Below are positions 10,034 to 19,380 of a stretch of DNA of 63,664 nucleotides, one piece after another. Origin of the DNA: JAFGJQ01 sp964586145. Its GTDB lineage: Bacteria; Planctomycetota; Phycisphaerae; UBA1845. The notes beneath the pieces were generated by a model. That model did not search any database. It was not told the DNA's origin and saw only the letters and a program-made list of their open reading frames with translations. Numbering within the stretch: position 1 is the stretch's first letter; every line of letters starts with the position of its first letter. The stretch is taken from the NCBI GenBank assembly GCA_964586145.1, contig CAZPHH010000017.1, forward strand, positions 1-63,664. The letters are read 5' to 3'. The position numbers and the translations under genes were made by a program.

Positions 10034-11191
10034 CTACCGGCTCTCGAGCCCGATCGCTCGGTCCACATCCCGTCTCTGTTGCGCCCGATGCACGAGCGCC
10101 AGGGTAAGCCCGACGCTCAACCCGCCGAGATGTCCCAGGTACGAAACGGCGCCGAAGCCGCGGAGCTGAAAATAGGCGCCTGCCGCCTGCATCAGAATGA
10201 AGAGCACCAACGCCCACGCCGCCGACAAGTGAAACCACCGGAACAGGAAGTGGAAGCGGAACATGAAACCCAAACGCACCTGGGGAAACTGGATTGCGTA
10301 ACAGGCGATGACGCCGCCGATGCCGGCGCTCGCCCCGACGCACGGCACGGTCGCATCCGGCCCAAAGAGGCCCTGGGCGAGCATCCCCAGCAGATGGCCG
10401 CCGGCCAGCAGCCCCAGATACGCGACCCGTCCGAGCCGATCCTCGACGTTGTCACCGAACACCATCAGGAAGTACATGTTACCGATGAGGTGAAACAGCC
10501 CCCCATGCAGGAGGAACGACGTCAGCAGGGTCGCGCCGCCGCCCCGCGCCCATTCCGCCGGAACGAAACCCCACTGTTGGTAGATCTCGTCTCGGATCGG
10601 GACATCCGCCAGGAGAAGCGGCACCGTCGTCAGGACACACAGGGCCACGAGGGCCCACGTCGCCCAGGGACGTCGCGAGACGGCCGGCGCGTCCAGCTCC
10701 ACCGGCAGGCCGAGGATGGCCGGCAGCCACTGCCACGACTGCTCCGGCCCGTCGTTAAAACTCTCCCGGCGGGCCTGCTCGCCGATCTGCTGCACCCGGT
10801 ACAGCGCGAGTTGCTCCCGCGCTTCCGGTGACATCGTCGCCTCGACAGGCACCGGCTCCGGCTCGGGGGCACGCGGCAGGGCCTCGTATTCGGATGCGTC
10901 GAACCAGATGAGGGCGCATCGGCCGCACACGTCCAGGGTCAGGGTATGCCAGGCCCCCGGCAGGGTCACCTCAGCCATCGGCCGCGTGCAGAGCGGGCAA
11001 GGCCGCCGCCGCGGAACCTTCTCGGTCCGGCACCTCTGCCACAGGTCTCCCAGGAATTGCCGCGAAGCCCCCGACTTGCGTAACACCGGCAGCGTCGCCG
11101 CCCGTCCCCCGCATTGAGGACACACGTAGACGTAGCCGTGCGCCGTCTGTTGCCGAATCAGCGGGACAGAGCAGGTGGGGCATTGATCCAT
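10034..11191 (-). CDS. Rhomboid intramembrane serine protease with N-terminal zinc ribbons
   Basis: Two zinc-ribbon-like modules occupy the first 100 residues (CPTC...CPQCGG at 4-29 and CPLC...CGRC at 65-92). A linker of about 70 residues follows, then a six- or seven-segment rhomboid core from about residue 175. The catalytic serine is S288 in VGASAGIGG (GxSx motif) and the histidine is H354 in SYLGHLGG. The oxyanion and loop residues H229, H234 and N238 (HGGLFHLIGNMYFLMVFG) are also present, so the protease should be active. It would cleave transmembrane segments of other membrane proteins. The zinc ribbons face the cytoplasm and may select substrates or bind a partner; that is inference. 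Confidence 0.92.
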   Translation of the reverse strand: MDQCPTCSVPLIRQQTAHGYVYVCPQCGGRAATLPVLRKSGASRQFLGDLWQRCRTEKVPRRRPCPLCTRPMAEVTLPGAWHTLTLDVCGRCALIWFDASEYEALPRAPEPEPVPVEATMSPEAREQLALYRVQQIGEQARRESFNDGPEQSWQWLPAILGLPVELDAPAVSRRPWATWALVALCVLTTVPLLLADVPIRDEIYQQWGFVPAEWARGGGATLLTSFLLHGGLFHLIGNMYFLMVFGDNVEDRLGRVAYLGLLAGGHLLGMLAQGLFGPDATVPCVGASAGIGGVIACYAIQFPQVRLGFMFRFHFLFRWFHLSAAWALVLFILMQAAGAYFQLRGFGAVSYLGHLGGLSVGLTLALVHRAQQRRDVDRAIGLESR

Positions 11192-11450
11192 GCCGTTTCC
11201 CCGGGGACGGATTCACCCGGCTCCAGGTTCACTTTCCGAGATGACGCATCGGCTGTCAATGGCCTTCGTCGAGCCTGTCTTTCTGCAAACCTCAGAAGAA
11301 ATTCTCGGCCGATGCGGCACGTGGCGGAGGAATGGCGGAACTCGCAGGGCCCGTCGTCCCTGCCGCCCCTGCGCTTTCCCGCGTCTGGCTTTTGCACTAC
11401 GATACAAGGCTTGACAAACAGGACCCCTCATTCGCCCGGAGAGGAGCCAG

Positions 11451-13382
11451 ATGAAATCGTCGATTCTGATTCGCAAAGGGATCGTGCTCGCCTCCACCCT
11501 TTTGTGCGCGCTGGCCGCAGCCCAAGCCGCGCAAGGCCAAGACGGGCCATCGATCCGCCAGTTCGTGCAGATCAAGTGGCCGCGCGCGGGCAGGCTTGCG
11601 CCCGACGGGACCTTCTACTTCATCCACAATCCTGACGGTCTTTTTCAGTTGTATGCCCGAGCGCCCGGCGCCAAGGACGTTCGCAAGCTGACGGACTTCG
11701 CTGACGGCCTTTCTTCGTACACGCTCTCACGCGACGGCAGGTGGATTGTCCTGACCGCCGCCGTCGGAGGCAATGAGCAGAGCGACATCTACCTGATGGA
11801 CGCCGCCACCGGGCGGCTGCGGGCCCTGTTCGCCCATCCCGACGTGGTTTTCGGCTCGGTCGTCTGGCGGCGTGATTCCGGGGCCTTCGCGTTCAAGGCC
11901 AACGACGTTTCGTCCGCCGACTTCCACGTGTACCTGTACGAACTGGAGCGGAACGCTGTCCGGGCCGTCCTGACCCAGTCCGGCCACAATGGACCCGCCG
12001 ATTTCACGTCCGACGGAAAGCGGTTGATGTGCCGCCGGGTGATTTCGTCGACCCATTCCGAGCTGTTCGAGGTGGACCTGGTCCGGGGAGAGACACGGCA
12101 GATCAGCCCGGAGGGCGAGGCGTGGGTGTTCGACCCGATCGGCTACGCGGCGGACGATAAGAGCTTTCTGGTGGCGACGGATTATCGCGGCGATACGAGC
12201 AACGTGGCTTCCATCGACCTCGGCACCCGGGCGGTCGAGCGCCTGTTTCCGCAATGGGCGGAGCGGGAGGTGGACTACGCCGTGTTCAATCAGGATCGCA
12301 GCCGGCTCGCGGTCTGCGTGAACGAGGACGGCTACGGCGTCCTGCACCTGATGAGCCTTCCGGATCGCGAGGAACGGAAGCTGCCGGACTTGCCGCAGGG
12401 CGTCGTCGGCAACCTGTCATTCCAGGGAGCGACGATGTTGTACGCGGTGAACAACGCCAATACGCCGGGCATCATCTACCGGTGTGTTCCGGACCGGCCG
12501 GAAGAAGTCCCGACGGCCCTCACCGAGGCCGACATGCAGGGGATTGACCTGACCCCCTATCCGCTTCCCGAGCTGGTCCGGTACCGTTCCTTTGACGGTC
12601 TGCAAGTGCCGGCCTTTCTGCACCTGCCGCCGGGATATCAGCGGGGCACGCAGATCCCGTTCATCGTGTACTACCACGGCGGCCCCGAGAGTCAGTACCG
12701 GCCGCGCTTCAGCTATCTCAACGCTTATTTCCTTTCCCGTGGGTTCGGCATTCTGGCCCCGAACGTGCGCGGCTCGTCGGGGTACGGCAAGAAGTACCTC
12801 GAGATGGACAACTACAAGAAACGGATGGACAGCGTTCGGGACGGCATCGAGGCGGCGCGGTGGCTCGCGAAGGAAGGCTACTCCACGCCCCGCCAGATCG
12901 CCGCGTACGGCGGCAGCTACGGCGGATACATGGTCATGGCGGCCATCACCGAAGCGCCGGACGCCTTCGGCGCGGCGTGCAACGTAGTCGGCATCTGCAA
13001 TCTGGAGACCTTTCTGGAGCGTACGAAGGATTATCGCCGCAAACTCCGCGAGGCGGAGTACGGCCCGCTGACGGACGTCGAATTCCTCCGGTCCATCTCG
13101 CCGATCTACAAGGTCGACCGCATTCAATGCCCGCTGCTGATCGCTCACGGGGCGAACGACCCGCGCGTGCCGCTGCACGAGGCCGAGCAGCTTTATGAGA
13201 GAATGAAGGAACTCAAAAAGCCCGTGGAAATGCTCGTCTTCTCGGACGAAGGGCACGGCTTCGCGAAGGAGAACAACCGAATGACCTTTGCCGAGAGGGT
13301 TACGGCGTTCTTCAAGAAGCACCTTCGAGCGTCCACGGAGCCGCAACCGGCCCCCGACGCTACGGCGGGTCAAGCTTCCTGA
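11451..13382 (+). CDS. Secreted S9 (prolyl oligopeptidase family) peptidase
   Basis: The product has 643 residues with a signal peptide of about 26 (ending ALAAAQAAQG). A WD40/TolB-like beta-propeller (about 40-370) gates an alpha/beta-hydrolase domain (about 380-630). The catalytic serine is S489 in YGGSYGGYM, with the Asp in GANDPRVP (near 571) and the His in SDEGHGF (near 604), the standard S9 order. S9 dipeptidyl or acylaminoacyl peptidases trim short peptides, and the signal peptide puts this one in the periplasm or outside. A strong GGAGAGGAG precedes the ATG. The 3' end overlaps the convergent metG gene by 23 bases. Confidence 0.93.
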   Translation: MKSSILIRKGIVLASTLLCALAAAQAAQGQDGPSIRQFVQIKWPRAGRLAPDGTFYFIHNPDGLFQLYARAPGAKDVRKLTDFADGLSSYTLSRDGRWIVLTAAVGGNEQSDIYLMDAATGRLRALFAHPDVVFGSVVWRRDSGAFAFKANDVSSADFHVYLYELERNAVRAVLTQSGHNGPADFTSDGKRLMCRRVISSTHSELFEVDLVRGETRQISPEGEAWVFDPIGYAADDKSFLVATDYRGDTSNVASIDLGTRAVERLFPQWAEREVDYAVFNQDRSRLAVCVNEDGYGVLHLMSLPDREERKLPDLPQGVVGNLSFQGATMLYAVNNANTPGIIYRCVPDRPEEVPTALTEADMQGIDLTPYPLPELVRYRSFDGLQVPAFLHLPPGYQRGTQIPFIVYYHGGPESQYRPRFSYLNAYFLSRGFGILAPNVRGSSGYGKKYLEMDNYKKRMDSVRDGIEAARWLAKEGYSTPRQIAAYGGSYGGYMVMAAITEAPDAFGAACNVVGICNLETFLERTKDYRRKLREAEYGPLTDVEFLRSISPIYKVDRIQCPLLIAHGANDPRVPLHEAEQLYERMKELKKPVEMLVFSDEGHGFAKENNRMTFAERVTAFFKKHLRASTEPQPAPDATAGQAS

Positions 13383-15087
13383 CGAGAATCTCGGGCGCAC
13401 CCAGGGAATGACCGGCCGGCAACTCCTCGGCGGCCCGGCGCCAGGAGAGGGCGGTCTCGTCCAGACGCAACATCCCCAGGCAACGGGCAGCCATGAGCGG
13501 CAAGAACGGCGCCATGAGGGTCGTGAGCGTGCGCACGCCCTGGAGGCACACGTTGATGGCCCGGCCGCAGGCGTCCATGTCCGTCTTGCGCGTGCGGAAG
13601 GGGGCTGTGGTGTCGAAATACACGTTGCCCGCCCGGGCCAGCTCCATCATGCGCGCCAGGCCGGCCTTGAATCGGCAGGCTTCCAGTTCGACGGCCACGG
13701 CGTCGGCGGCGGTCTGCCGCGCGGCGAGCAGTTCCTGGTCGATCGCTTCCCGGCGGGCGGGCGCGGGCACCTTGCCGTCGAAGTACTTGTGCGCGAACGT
13801 CACGGTACGGTTCACGAAGTTGCCCAGGACGTTAAGGAGCTCCGTGTTGCGGCCGACGAAGTCGGCGAACTCGAAGGCCGTGCGGGCCTGCTCGGGCGCG
13901 TTGGCCGTCAGGTAATAGCGCAGCGGGTCCGGGTCGTAATCGCGCAGGTAGTCCTCAATCCAGACGGCGGTCCCGCGTGACTTGCTCATCTTCTCTTCTT
14001 CCTTGCCGGGGAGGCGGAAGTTGAGAAAGGCGTTGGACACCACGTTGTGCGGCAATTGGAACTCGCCGGGTCCTCCCTGGATGCACGCACTGTCATGCGT
14101 GGCCAGCAGCATGGCGGGCCACGTGATGGCGTGGAAGACGATGTTGTCTTCGCCGATGAAGTGGACGATCCGGCAGTCCGGGTCCTTCCACCACCGGGCG
14201 TACGCCTCGGGGTCTCCGTCGTGTTGCTGGCACCAGGCCGCCGTGAAGGAGACGTACCCGATCGGCGCGTCGAACCAGACGTAGAGCACCTTGCCCCGGG
14301 CGTCGGGATCGTCGAGGGGCACGGGAACGCCCCAGGTCATGTCGCGGGTCATGGCGCGTTCCGGCAGGCCCTCGGATTCGATCCGGCCCAGCGACTGGTT
14401 GATGACAATGGGACGCCAGCACGCGCCGGCGGCGGCGCTGTCTCGCTTGCTGCGCAGCCAGTCGGCGAGCCGGTCCTGGAGCTGATCCAGACGCAGGAAC
14501 CAGTGCGTGGTGTCCCGCGGCACGGGGGTGGAGCCGGTCATGAGGCTGACCGGATTGCGCAGCGAGGTCTGCTCCATGATGCGCCCGCAGGCTTCGCACT
14601 GGTCGCCGAAGGCGTTGTCGCTCCCGCAGTCCGGGTGGGGACAGGTGCCCCTGACGTAGCGGTCGGGGAGAAACTGTTGCGCCTGCTCGTCAAAAAGCTG
14701 CTGGGTCGTACGCTTCGTGAAGAGACCCTTGCGGTGGATGGTCAGGAAGAACTGCTGGCTCAGTCGCTCGTGCAGCTCGACAAACCCCGGCTGGTGGGTG
14801 CCGCCGTACACGTCAAACCGGATTCCGAGACCTTCAAACGCCGTCTTCTGGGCGGCGTGATACCTGGCGGTAAGCGCTTCGACGGAGACACCCTCCTCCC
14901 GGGCGCTTTTCAGCGCCGCCACTCCGTTGTCGTCGCTGCCGCAGATGTAGCGCACCTCGGCCCCGGTCGCACGCAGGTACCGAACGTAGATATCGGACGG
15001 CAGGTAGGCACCGGCGATGTGCCCGACGTGCAGACGGTTGTTGGAATAGGGCAGGGCCCCCGTGACCAGAAACCTTCTCGCGGACAT
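13360..15087 (-). CDS. metG: Methionyl-tRNA synthetase
   Basis: The product charges tRNA-Met with methionine (class I synthetase, cytoplasm). The HIGH-type motif is HVGH at residues 20-23 and the KMSKS motif is at about 366 in EEKMSKSRG. A zinc knuckle (CPHPDCGSDNAFGDQCEACG) sits in the connective domain. At 575 residues it ends after the anticodon-binding domain and lacks the C-terminal EMAP-like tRNA-binding extension found in many bacterial MetRS. The start at 15087 is set by family homology (MSARRFLVTGALPYSN) and AAGGAG 6 bases upstream. An in-frame upstream extension of 44 residues has no similarity to the family. Confidence 0.96.
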   Translation of the reverse strand: MSARRFLVTGALPYSNNRLHVGHIAGAYLPSDIYVRYLRATGAEVRYICGSDDNGVAALKSAREEGVSVEALTARYHAAQKTAFEGLGIRFDVYGGTHQPGFVELHERLSQQFFLTIHRKGLFTKRTTQQLFDEQAQQFLPDRYVRGTCPHPDCGSDNAFGDQCEACGRIMEQTSLRNPVSLMTGSTPVPRDTTHWFLRLDQLQDRLADWLRSKRDSAAAGACWRPIVINQSLGRIESEGLPERAMTRDMTWGVPVPLDDPDARGKVLYVWFDAPIGYVSFTAAWCQQHDGDPEAYARWWKDPDCRIVHFIGEDNIVFHAITWPAMLLATHDSACIQGGPGEFQLPHNVVSNAFLNFRLPGKEEEKMSKSRGTAVWIEDYLRDYDPDPLRYYLTANAPEQARTAFEFADFVGRNTELLNVLGNFVNRTVTFAHKYFDGKVPAPARREAIDQELLAARQTAADAVAVELEACRFKAGLARMMELARAGNVYFDTTAPFRTRKTDMDACGRAINVCLQGVRTLTTLMAPFLPLMAARCLGMLRLDETALSWRRAAEELPAGHSLGAPEILVRKLDPP

Positions 15088-15379
15088 GGTGCTCCTTTGC
15101 TCGCCCAAGGGCCGTGTGCCGACCCGGCCGCGGGTCGGAATTCGCGACGATTGTAACCCCCTGCCCGTGCAGGACAACCGGCCCGCGCCTCGATAACGAG
15201 AGGGGCGTAACGCGTGCATCTGCGTATCGGACCTGGACGCCTTGACCCTCCGGGCAGTGTTTGCTCATGGCCGGACCCCGATCGAACGATCTAGATACGG
15301 GAAGCCGGGGTGTCCGCGCGCAAGGTTTGCCGCCACGCTCAGGATGCCCTGGTCTCTCGTCCTGCGGTGGAGAGTCAGC

Positions 15380-16621
15380 ATGCCGCTCCTGATTCGAGTG
15401 GACGAACTGCAGCCGGGCATGATGCTGGCCGAGCCCTTCGTGTATCGCAGCCGCATCATGCTGGCCGCGGGTACGGAGCTGGCCGCTCACGACATCGAGG
15501 CCCTTCAGAAGAAGTTCCCCAAGGCCACCGTGAAGATCGGGGACCCGCAGCTCGACTACGCCGTGGAGTTTGAGGACGACTCCCGCGAGCGGGAAGTGGC
15601 GCAGACGGCGCAGGGGAAAATCGCCGACTGCATGTCTCAGGTTCAGGTCCGGTTCACGCAGCAGACGACGCTGGAGGGAGTGAGTGTCTCGGCGATCCAG
15701 GAGTCCGTGGCGGAAGTCATTCGGTATCTGCAGGACAACCCGACGTCCGCGGCCCTGCTGAACAGCTTCATGAACTCGGACAACTACCTCAGCGAACACG
15801 CGGGGAACGTCTTCTTCCTCAGCATGATGCTGGGCAGCGCCGCTCAGAAGTACGTCTCCGAAGAGCGTCAGCGGCAATCCATTGCCCGACAGCTCGAACA
15901 CAAGGTGACCACCAGCCTGACGCCCCTGGGGCTTGGGGCCATGCTGATGGACGTGGGCATGATGTCGCTGGCGGACCTGTTCCTCCAGGAGCGACCGCTC
16001 ACCCCGGACGACTGGCAGGCCCTGCGCGAGCATCCGGACGCCGGGGCCAACATGCTGCCGGACGAATTCTCGCCCACGGCCAAGATGATCGTCCGTACGC
16101 ACCACGAGAACTTCAACGGCACGGGCTATCCACATGGCATTCCGGGCGACAAGCTCCACGTATTCACCCGCATCGTACGCATCGCGGACGCATACGACGC
16201 CGCCACGGCGCAGCGGGTGTACCGGGAGGCGCGCAGTTCCGTACGGGTCCTGTGGGACATGACCGTCGGGGAGTCACGGCATTTCTACGACCCGGTGCTG
16301 ATCCGCTGCTTCGCCCGGCTCATCCAGCCGTTCCCCATCGGGGCGAAGATCCGCCTGATCGACGGGCGGTACGCGGTGGTGGTGAAGTACAATCGCGAAT
16401 TCCCGCTTGCCCCGCACGTGGTGATCGCCTTTGACAAGGGAAACCGTCGGCTGCCGAACCATGCCCTCGAGGGGCCCATGCTTCTGGGGGAGGACGAGTC
16501 CGTGCGGGCGCGGTCGTTCCGCCGCGAAGACCTGTCGTTCATCTACGAAGAGCCGGACGAGTTCGTCCCGCGATCGCGCGTCGGCGTCTGGCCCACGCTG
16601 TTCGAGGCCGCGTTCCCCTGA
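15380..16621 (+). CDS. HD-GYP domain protein with degraded HD motif
   Basis: The product is a 413-residue cytoplasmic protein. The N-terminus (VDELQPGMMLAEPFVYRSRIMLAAGTEL) is the usual lead-in of HD-GYP proteins, which normally hydrolyse cyclic di-GMP. The GYP signature is clear at 241-253 (HHENFNGTGYPHG), and ADAYDA follows at 269-274. The metal-binding HD-x-x-x-K element, normally LLHDIGK, reads MLMDVGM at 188-194, so the ligand histidine and the lysine are both lost. A C-terminal segment of about 110 residues (IGAKIRLIDGRYAVVVKYN) is beta-rich. It may bind nucleotide without cleaving it. The start at 15380 follows GGAGAG. Confidence 0.82.
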   Translation: MPLLIRVDELQPGMMLAEPFVYRSRIMLAAGTELAAHDIEALQKKFPKATVKIGDPQLDYAVEFEDDSREREVAQTAQGKIADCMSQVQVRFTQQTTLEGVSVSAIQESVAEVIRYLQDNPTSAALLNSFMNSDNYLSEHAGNVFFLSMMLGSAAQKYVSEERQRQSIARQLEHKVTTSLTPLGLGAMLMDVGMMSLADLFLQERPLTPDDWQALREHPDAGANMLPDEFSPTAKMIVRTHHENFNGTGYPHGIPGDKLHVFTRIVRIADAYDAATAQRVYREARSSVRVLWDMTVGESRHFYDPVLIRCFARLIQPFPIGAKIRLIDGRYAVVVKYNREFPLAPHVVIAFDKGNRRLPNHALEGPMLLGEDESVRARSFRREDLSFIYEEPDEFVPRSRVGVWPTLFEAAFP

Positions 16622-16645
16622 AGCGATTCCGCTCCACCCTCCGGG

Positions 16646-18154
16646 CTAGGGCTCGTGCTGGCGAGTCCACCAGGTCTCGATGTCGTCGAAGCCGTACTGC
16701 TCCACGCGATGCCGGGCGAGGGCCAGGAGGTCTCCTACCGCAAACGCCCGGTCCGGCTGTTTCAGCAGGCCCCATTCTCGGCCGGCCAGCTTGACGGTGA
16801 GGATGGTCCGCCCGTCGGGGCCGTGCGTTCCCCGTACGGTGAGTTGCTCCCCGGAGAGCAGCAGCTTGACGCCCAGTTGCGTGTACTCCACCTGATCCGG
16901 CAGCACGGGTGCGGCGTCGATGCCCACAAGCTGCTGAAGGGCCCGGCGGATGACTTCCTTGTCAATGGTTCCCGGCCGGTCCGCCGGCGGAGCGGCGATC
17001 AGGTCGATGTCGGCGGCGCGGAGGCGGTCGTGATCCACCAGCAGGGAGTGGATACGCAGATCCACGGTGCCGGTGACACGTCCGAATCCGAGAAGGTCCG
17101 TGACGGCCTGCAGGGGAAGGCCCTCGGCTTCGCCGGAGGCGGAAAACCGCCGGATGCGCCCGTCGACGTACTCGCATTGGGCCACGTCAAGCTGAAGACG
17201 TCCCGTCCCGCCGTGATCACGGAGCGCCGGGAGCAAATCGTGAAGGCATACCTCGACCAGACGCCCGTGAAACCGCAGAGCGCCCAGACGCCGCCCCACG
17301 AAAGACGCCTCGTCCAAAGTCACATCCATGCGACCGCGGAACGGCCCGCCGATGACTTGCCGGGTCAGCTCATCAAGTCGTCCGTCCCAGACACTCCCGG
17401 TGAGGGAGAGCCGTTGCGCGTCTGTCTCGCGGTACGTGACGCGGCCGGCAAACGTGCCCTCCGTGACCGGTCCGCGGAGGAGCGTGTTCAGCCCCAACGC
17501 GCTCAAGGGAATCCGGGGAACGTCCAGCACCACTTCTTCGAAACGCAGGCCGGCGCCGGGCACAAAACGTGCGTGGATGTGGATGGGTTCCGAGGAAGCG
17601 TGGTCGTTGAGTTGGCGTGAATGCAGCGAGGCGGTTCCGATGCCGTCGTCGTCGAGGAGGATGACGCCCCCGGCCGCTCGGGCGGAAAGCTGGAACGAGG
17701 GGTGGTCCCAGCGGAAGTCGAGGTCGTCGAGGTGGATCTCGCGCAATCGCAGCGATGCAAAGTCGTGCCCCAGGCCGGAGGCCAGGATGGCGTCATACTC
17801 CGAGCGGCCCCATGAGCCGGTGCCCACGAGAAGCCAGCCGTCCTGGAGGTCCAGGGCGTACGTGGCGTCGGCCTCTCGCCCCGTCTGCCGCCACAGGGCC
17901 TGGTCACACGCGAAGACCTGCAGACTTCGTCCTGGCAACCACGTCCGTATGTGCTCGAACCGACTGCTGGAGAACGACAGCGGATGGATCCGGCCGATGT
18001 CGACCGGCATGTTCAGCAGGGCGGAAAGGCGCTTCTCCGCGGATTCGCGGTATGCATCGCTGCGCAGGTGCAGAACGTACGCCAGCGTGCCCGAAAAGGA
18101 GCCCGTCACGAGCAGCACGCAGAGCACCAGCAGCACAATTCGATGGCGCAGCAT
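16646..18154 (-). CDS. AsmA-like membrane-anchored protein
   Basis: The product has 502 residues with one N-terminal transmembrane segment (HRIVLLVLCVLLVTGSFSGTLAYVLHL) and a long beta-rich periplasmic part. The arrangement resembles AsmA/YhdP/TamB-type proteins, which bridge the envelope and are linked to lipid transport. No catalytic motif is seen. The ATG at 18154 follows TTGAGGTG at good spacing. A GTG at 18178, overlapping the aroC stop as GTGA, would add 8 residues but has a poorly placed ribosome site. The gene directly follows aroC and is probably cotranscribed with it. Confidence 0.6.
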   Translation of the reverse strand: MLRHRIVLLVLCVLLVTGSFSGTLAYVLHLRSDAYRESAEKRLSALLNMPVDIGRIHPLSFSSSRFEHIRTWLPGRSLQVFACDQALWRQTGREADATYALDLQDGWLLVGTGSWGRSEYDAILASGLGHDFASLRLREIHLDDLDFRWDHPSFQLSARAAGGVILLDDDGIGTASLHSRQLNDHASSEPIHIHARFVPGAGLRFEEVVLDVPRIPLSALGLNTLLRGPVTEGTFAGRVTYRETDAQRLSLTGSVWDGRLDELTRQVIGGPFRGRMDVTLDEASFVGRRLGALRFHGRLVEVCLHDLLPALRDHGGTGRLQLDVAQCEYVDGRIRRFSASGEAEGLPLQAVTDLLGFGRVTGTVDLRIHSLLVDHDRLRAADIDLIAAPPADRPGTIDKEVIRRALQQLVGIDAAPVLPDQVEYTQLGVKLLLSGEQLTVRGTHGPDGRTILTVKLAGREWGLLKQPDRAFAVGDLLALARHRVEQYGFDDIETWWTRQHEP

Positions 18155-18174
18155 GACGCACCTCAACGGCCCGC

Positions 18175-19332
18175 TCACTCTCCCAGGGCCCGCGCCGCGG
18201 CCAGGTACTGCTCATACGCGGTTCGGACCTCCCGGAGCGTATCCCCGCCGAACTTCTCCAGGAAGGCCCGGGCAATCTCGAACGCCACGACCGCCTCCGC
18301 CACCACGCTGGCGGCCGGAACCGCGCAAACGTCGCTGCGCTCGTAGTCCGACCGCTCCGGCCGTCGCGTGACCAGACTGACACTGTCTCGCCCCTGTAGC
18401 AGAGTGCTGATGGGCTTCATCACGCCCCGCACAACGATCGGCTGGCCGTTGGACATGCCCCCCTCCAGCCCCCCGGCGTGATTCGAGCGACGACGGAAGC
18501 CCAGGCATGGCGTGTCACGCAACCCGGGGTCAAAATCAATCTCGTCGTGGACTTGGCTGCCCGGCCGCTCCGCTGCGGCAAACCCCAGTCCGATCTCCAC
18601 GCCTTTGAACGCCTGGATGGACCCGACGGCCTGCATCAGCCGACCGTCAAGGCGATCCTGCCATCGCAGGCACGAGCCCACGCCCGGGCAGAGGCCATGC
18701 ACCTGGACCTGCACGACGCCACCCACCGTGTCACGGGCGACCTGGGCCGCTTTGATCTGCTCGATCATGGGTTCCACCGCGGATGCGTCGACGCAGTACA
18801 CGTCGTTGGCATCGCGGGCGGCACGCAGGGCGGCCGGGCCGGCCGACGAATCCACCTCGGCCTGGACCTTCCCGATCCGGTCGACGAAGCCGACGACCTC
18901 GATCCCGAACACATCAAGCAAGCAGCGGACCACCGCGCCGGCGGCCACCCGGGCCGCCGTCTCGCGCGCCGACGCCCGCTCGAGCGTTGCCCGGCAGTCC
19001 GTCGTCAGCCACTTCAGGCTGCCCGCCAGATCCGCATGCCCCGGTCGCGGCCGGTGGACCGGCGGGGCCTCGTCGATGCGGAAATCCTTATTGGCGATCT
19101 GGATGGCGATGGGCGAGCCAATGGTGACGTTCTGTCGAACGCCGGAAAGCAGGGTGACGTCATCCCGCTCGATTTTCTGCCGTCCCCCCCGGCCATAGCC
19201 CCCCTGACGGCGGTGCATTTCCGCGTTCACGCGGTCGAGGTTGATGGGCACGCCGACCGGCATCCCCTCCACCAAAGCGATGAGCGCCTGTCCGTGCGAT
19301 TCACCTGCCGTTCGATAGTCGAGCCGAGCCAT
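18175..19332 (-). CDS. aroC: Chorismate synthase
   Basis: The product catalyses the last step of the shikimate pathway, EPSP to chorismate, using reduced FMN. The 385-residue product carries the family signatures GESHGQALIALVEGMP near the start, RRQGGYGRGGRQKIE, and the C-terminal FRRRSNHAGGLEGGMSNGQPIVVRG and RSDVCAVPAASVVAEA blocks. The start at 19332 is set by homology (MARLDYRTAGESHG). It lies 48 bases downstream of the nucleotidyltransferase gene on the same strand, and the AsmA-like gene follows with near overlap, so the three may share a transcript. Confidence 0.96.
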   Translation of the reverse strand: MARLDYRTAGESHGQALIALVEGMPVGVPINLDRVNAEMHRRQGGYGRGGRQKIERDDVTLLSGVRQNVTIGSPIAIQIANKDFRIDEAPPVHRPRPGHADLAGSLKWLTTDCRATLERASARETAARVAAGAVVRCLLDVFGIEVVGFVDRIGKVQAEVDSSAGPAALRAARDANDVYCVDASAVEPMIEQIKAAQVARDTVGGVVQVQVHGLCPGVGSCLRWQDRLDGRLMQAVGSIQAFKGVEIGLGFAAAERPGSQVHDEIDFDPGLRDTPCLGFRRRSNHAGGLEGGMSNGQPIVVRGVMKPISTLLQGRDSVSLVTRRPERSDYERSDVCAVPAASVVAEAVVAFEIARAFLEKFGGDTLREVRTAYEQYLAAARALGE

Positions 19333-19380
19333 GGCCAGACATGATACGGCGGCGCCGACGGCCTGCCAATCCGAGGGCAA

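Noticed and set aside
14047..15156. Plus-strand open frame opposite metG
   Set aside because: MetRS motifs on the minus strand are unambiguous; this frame has no domain.
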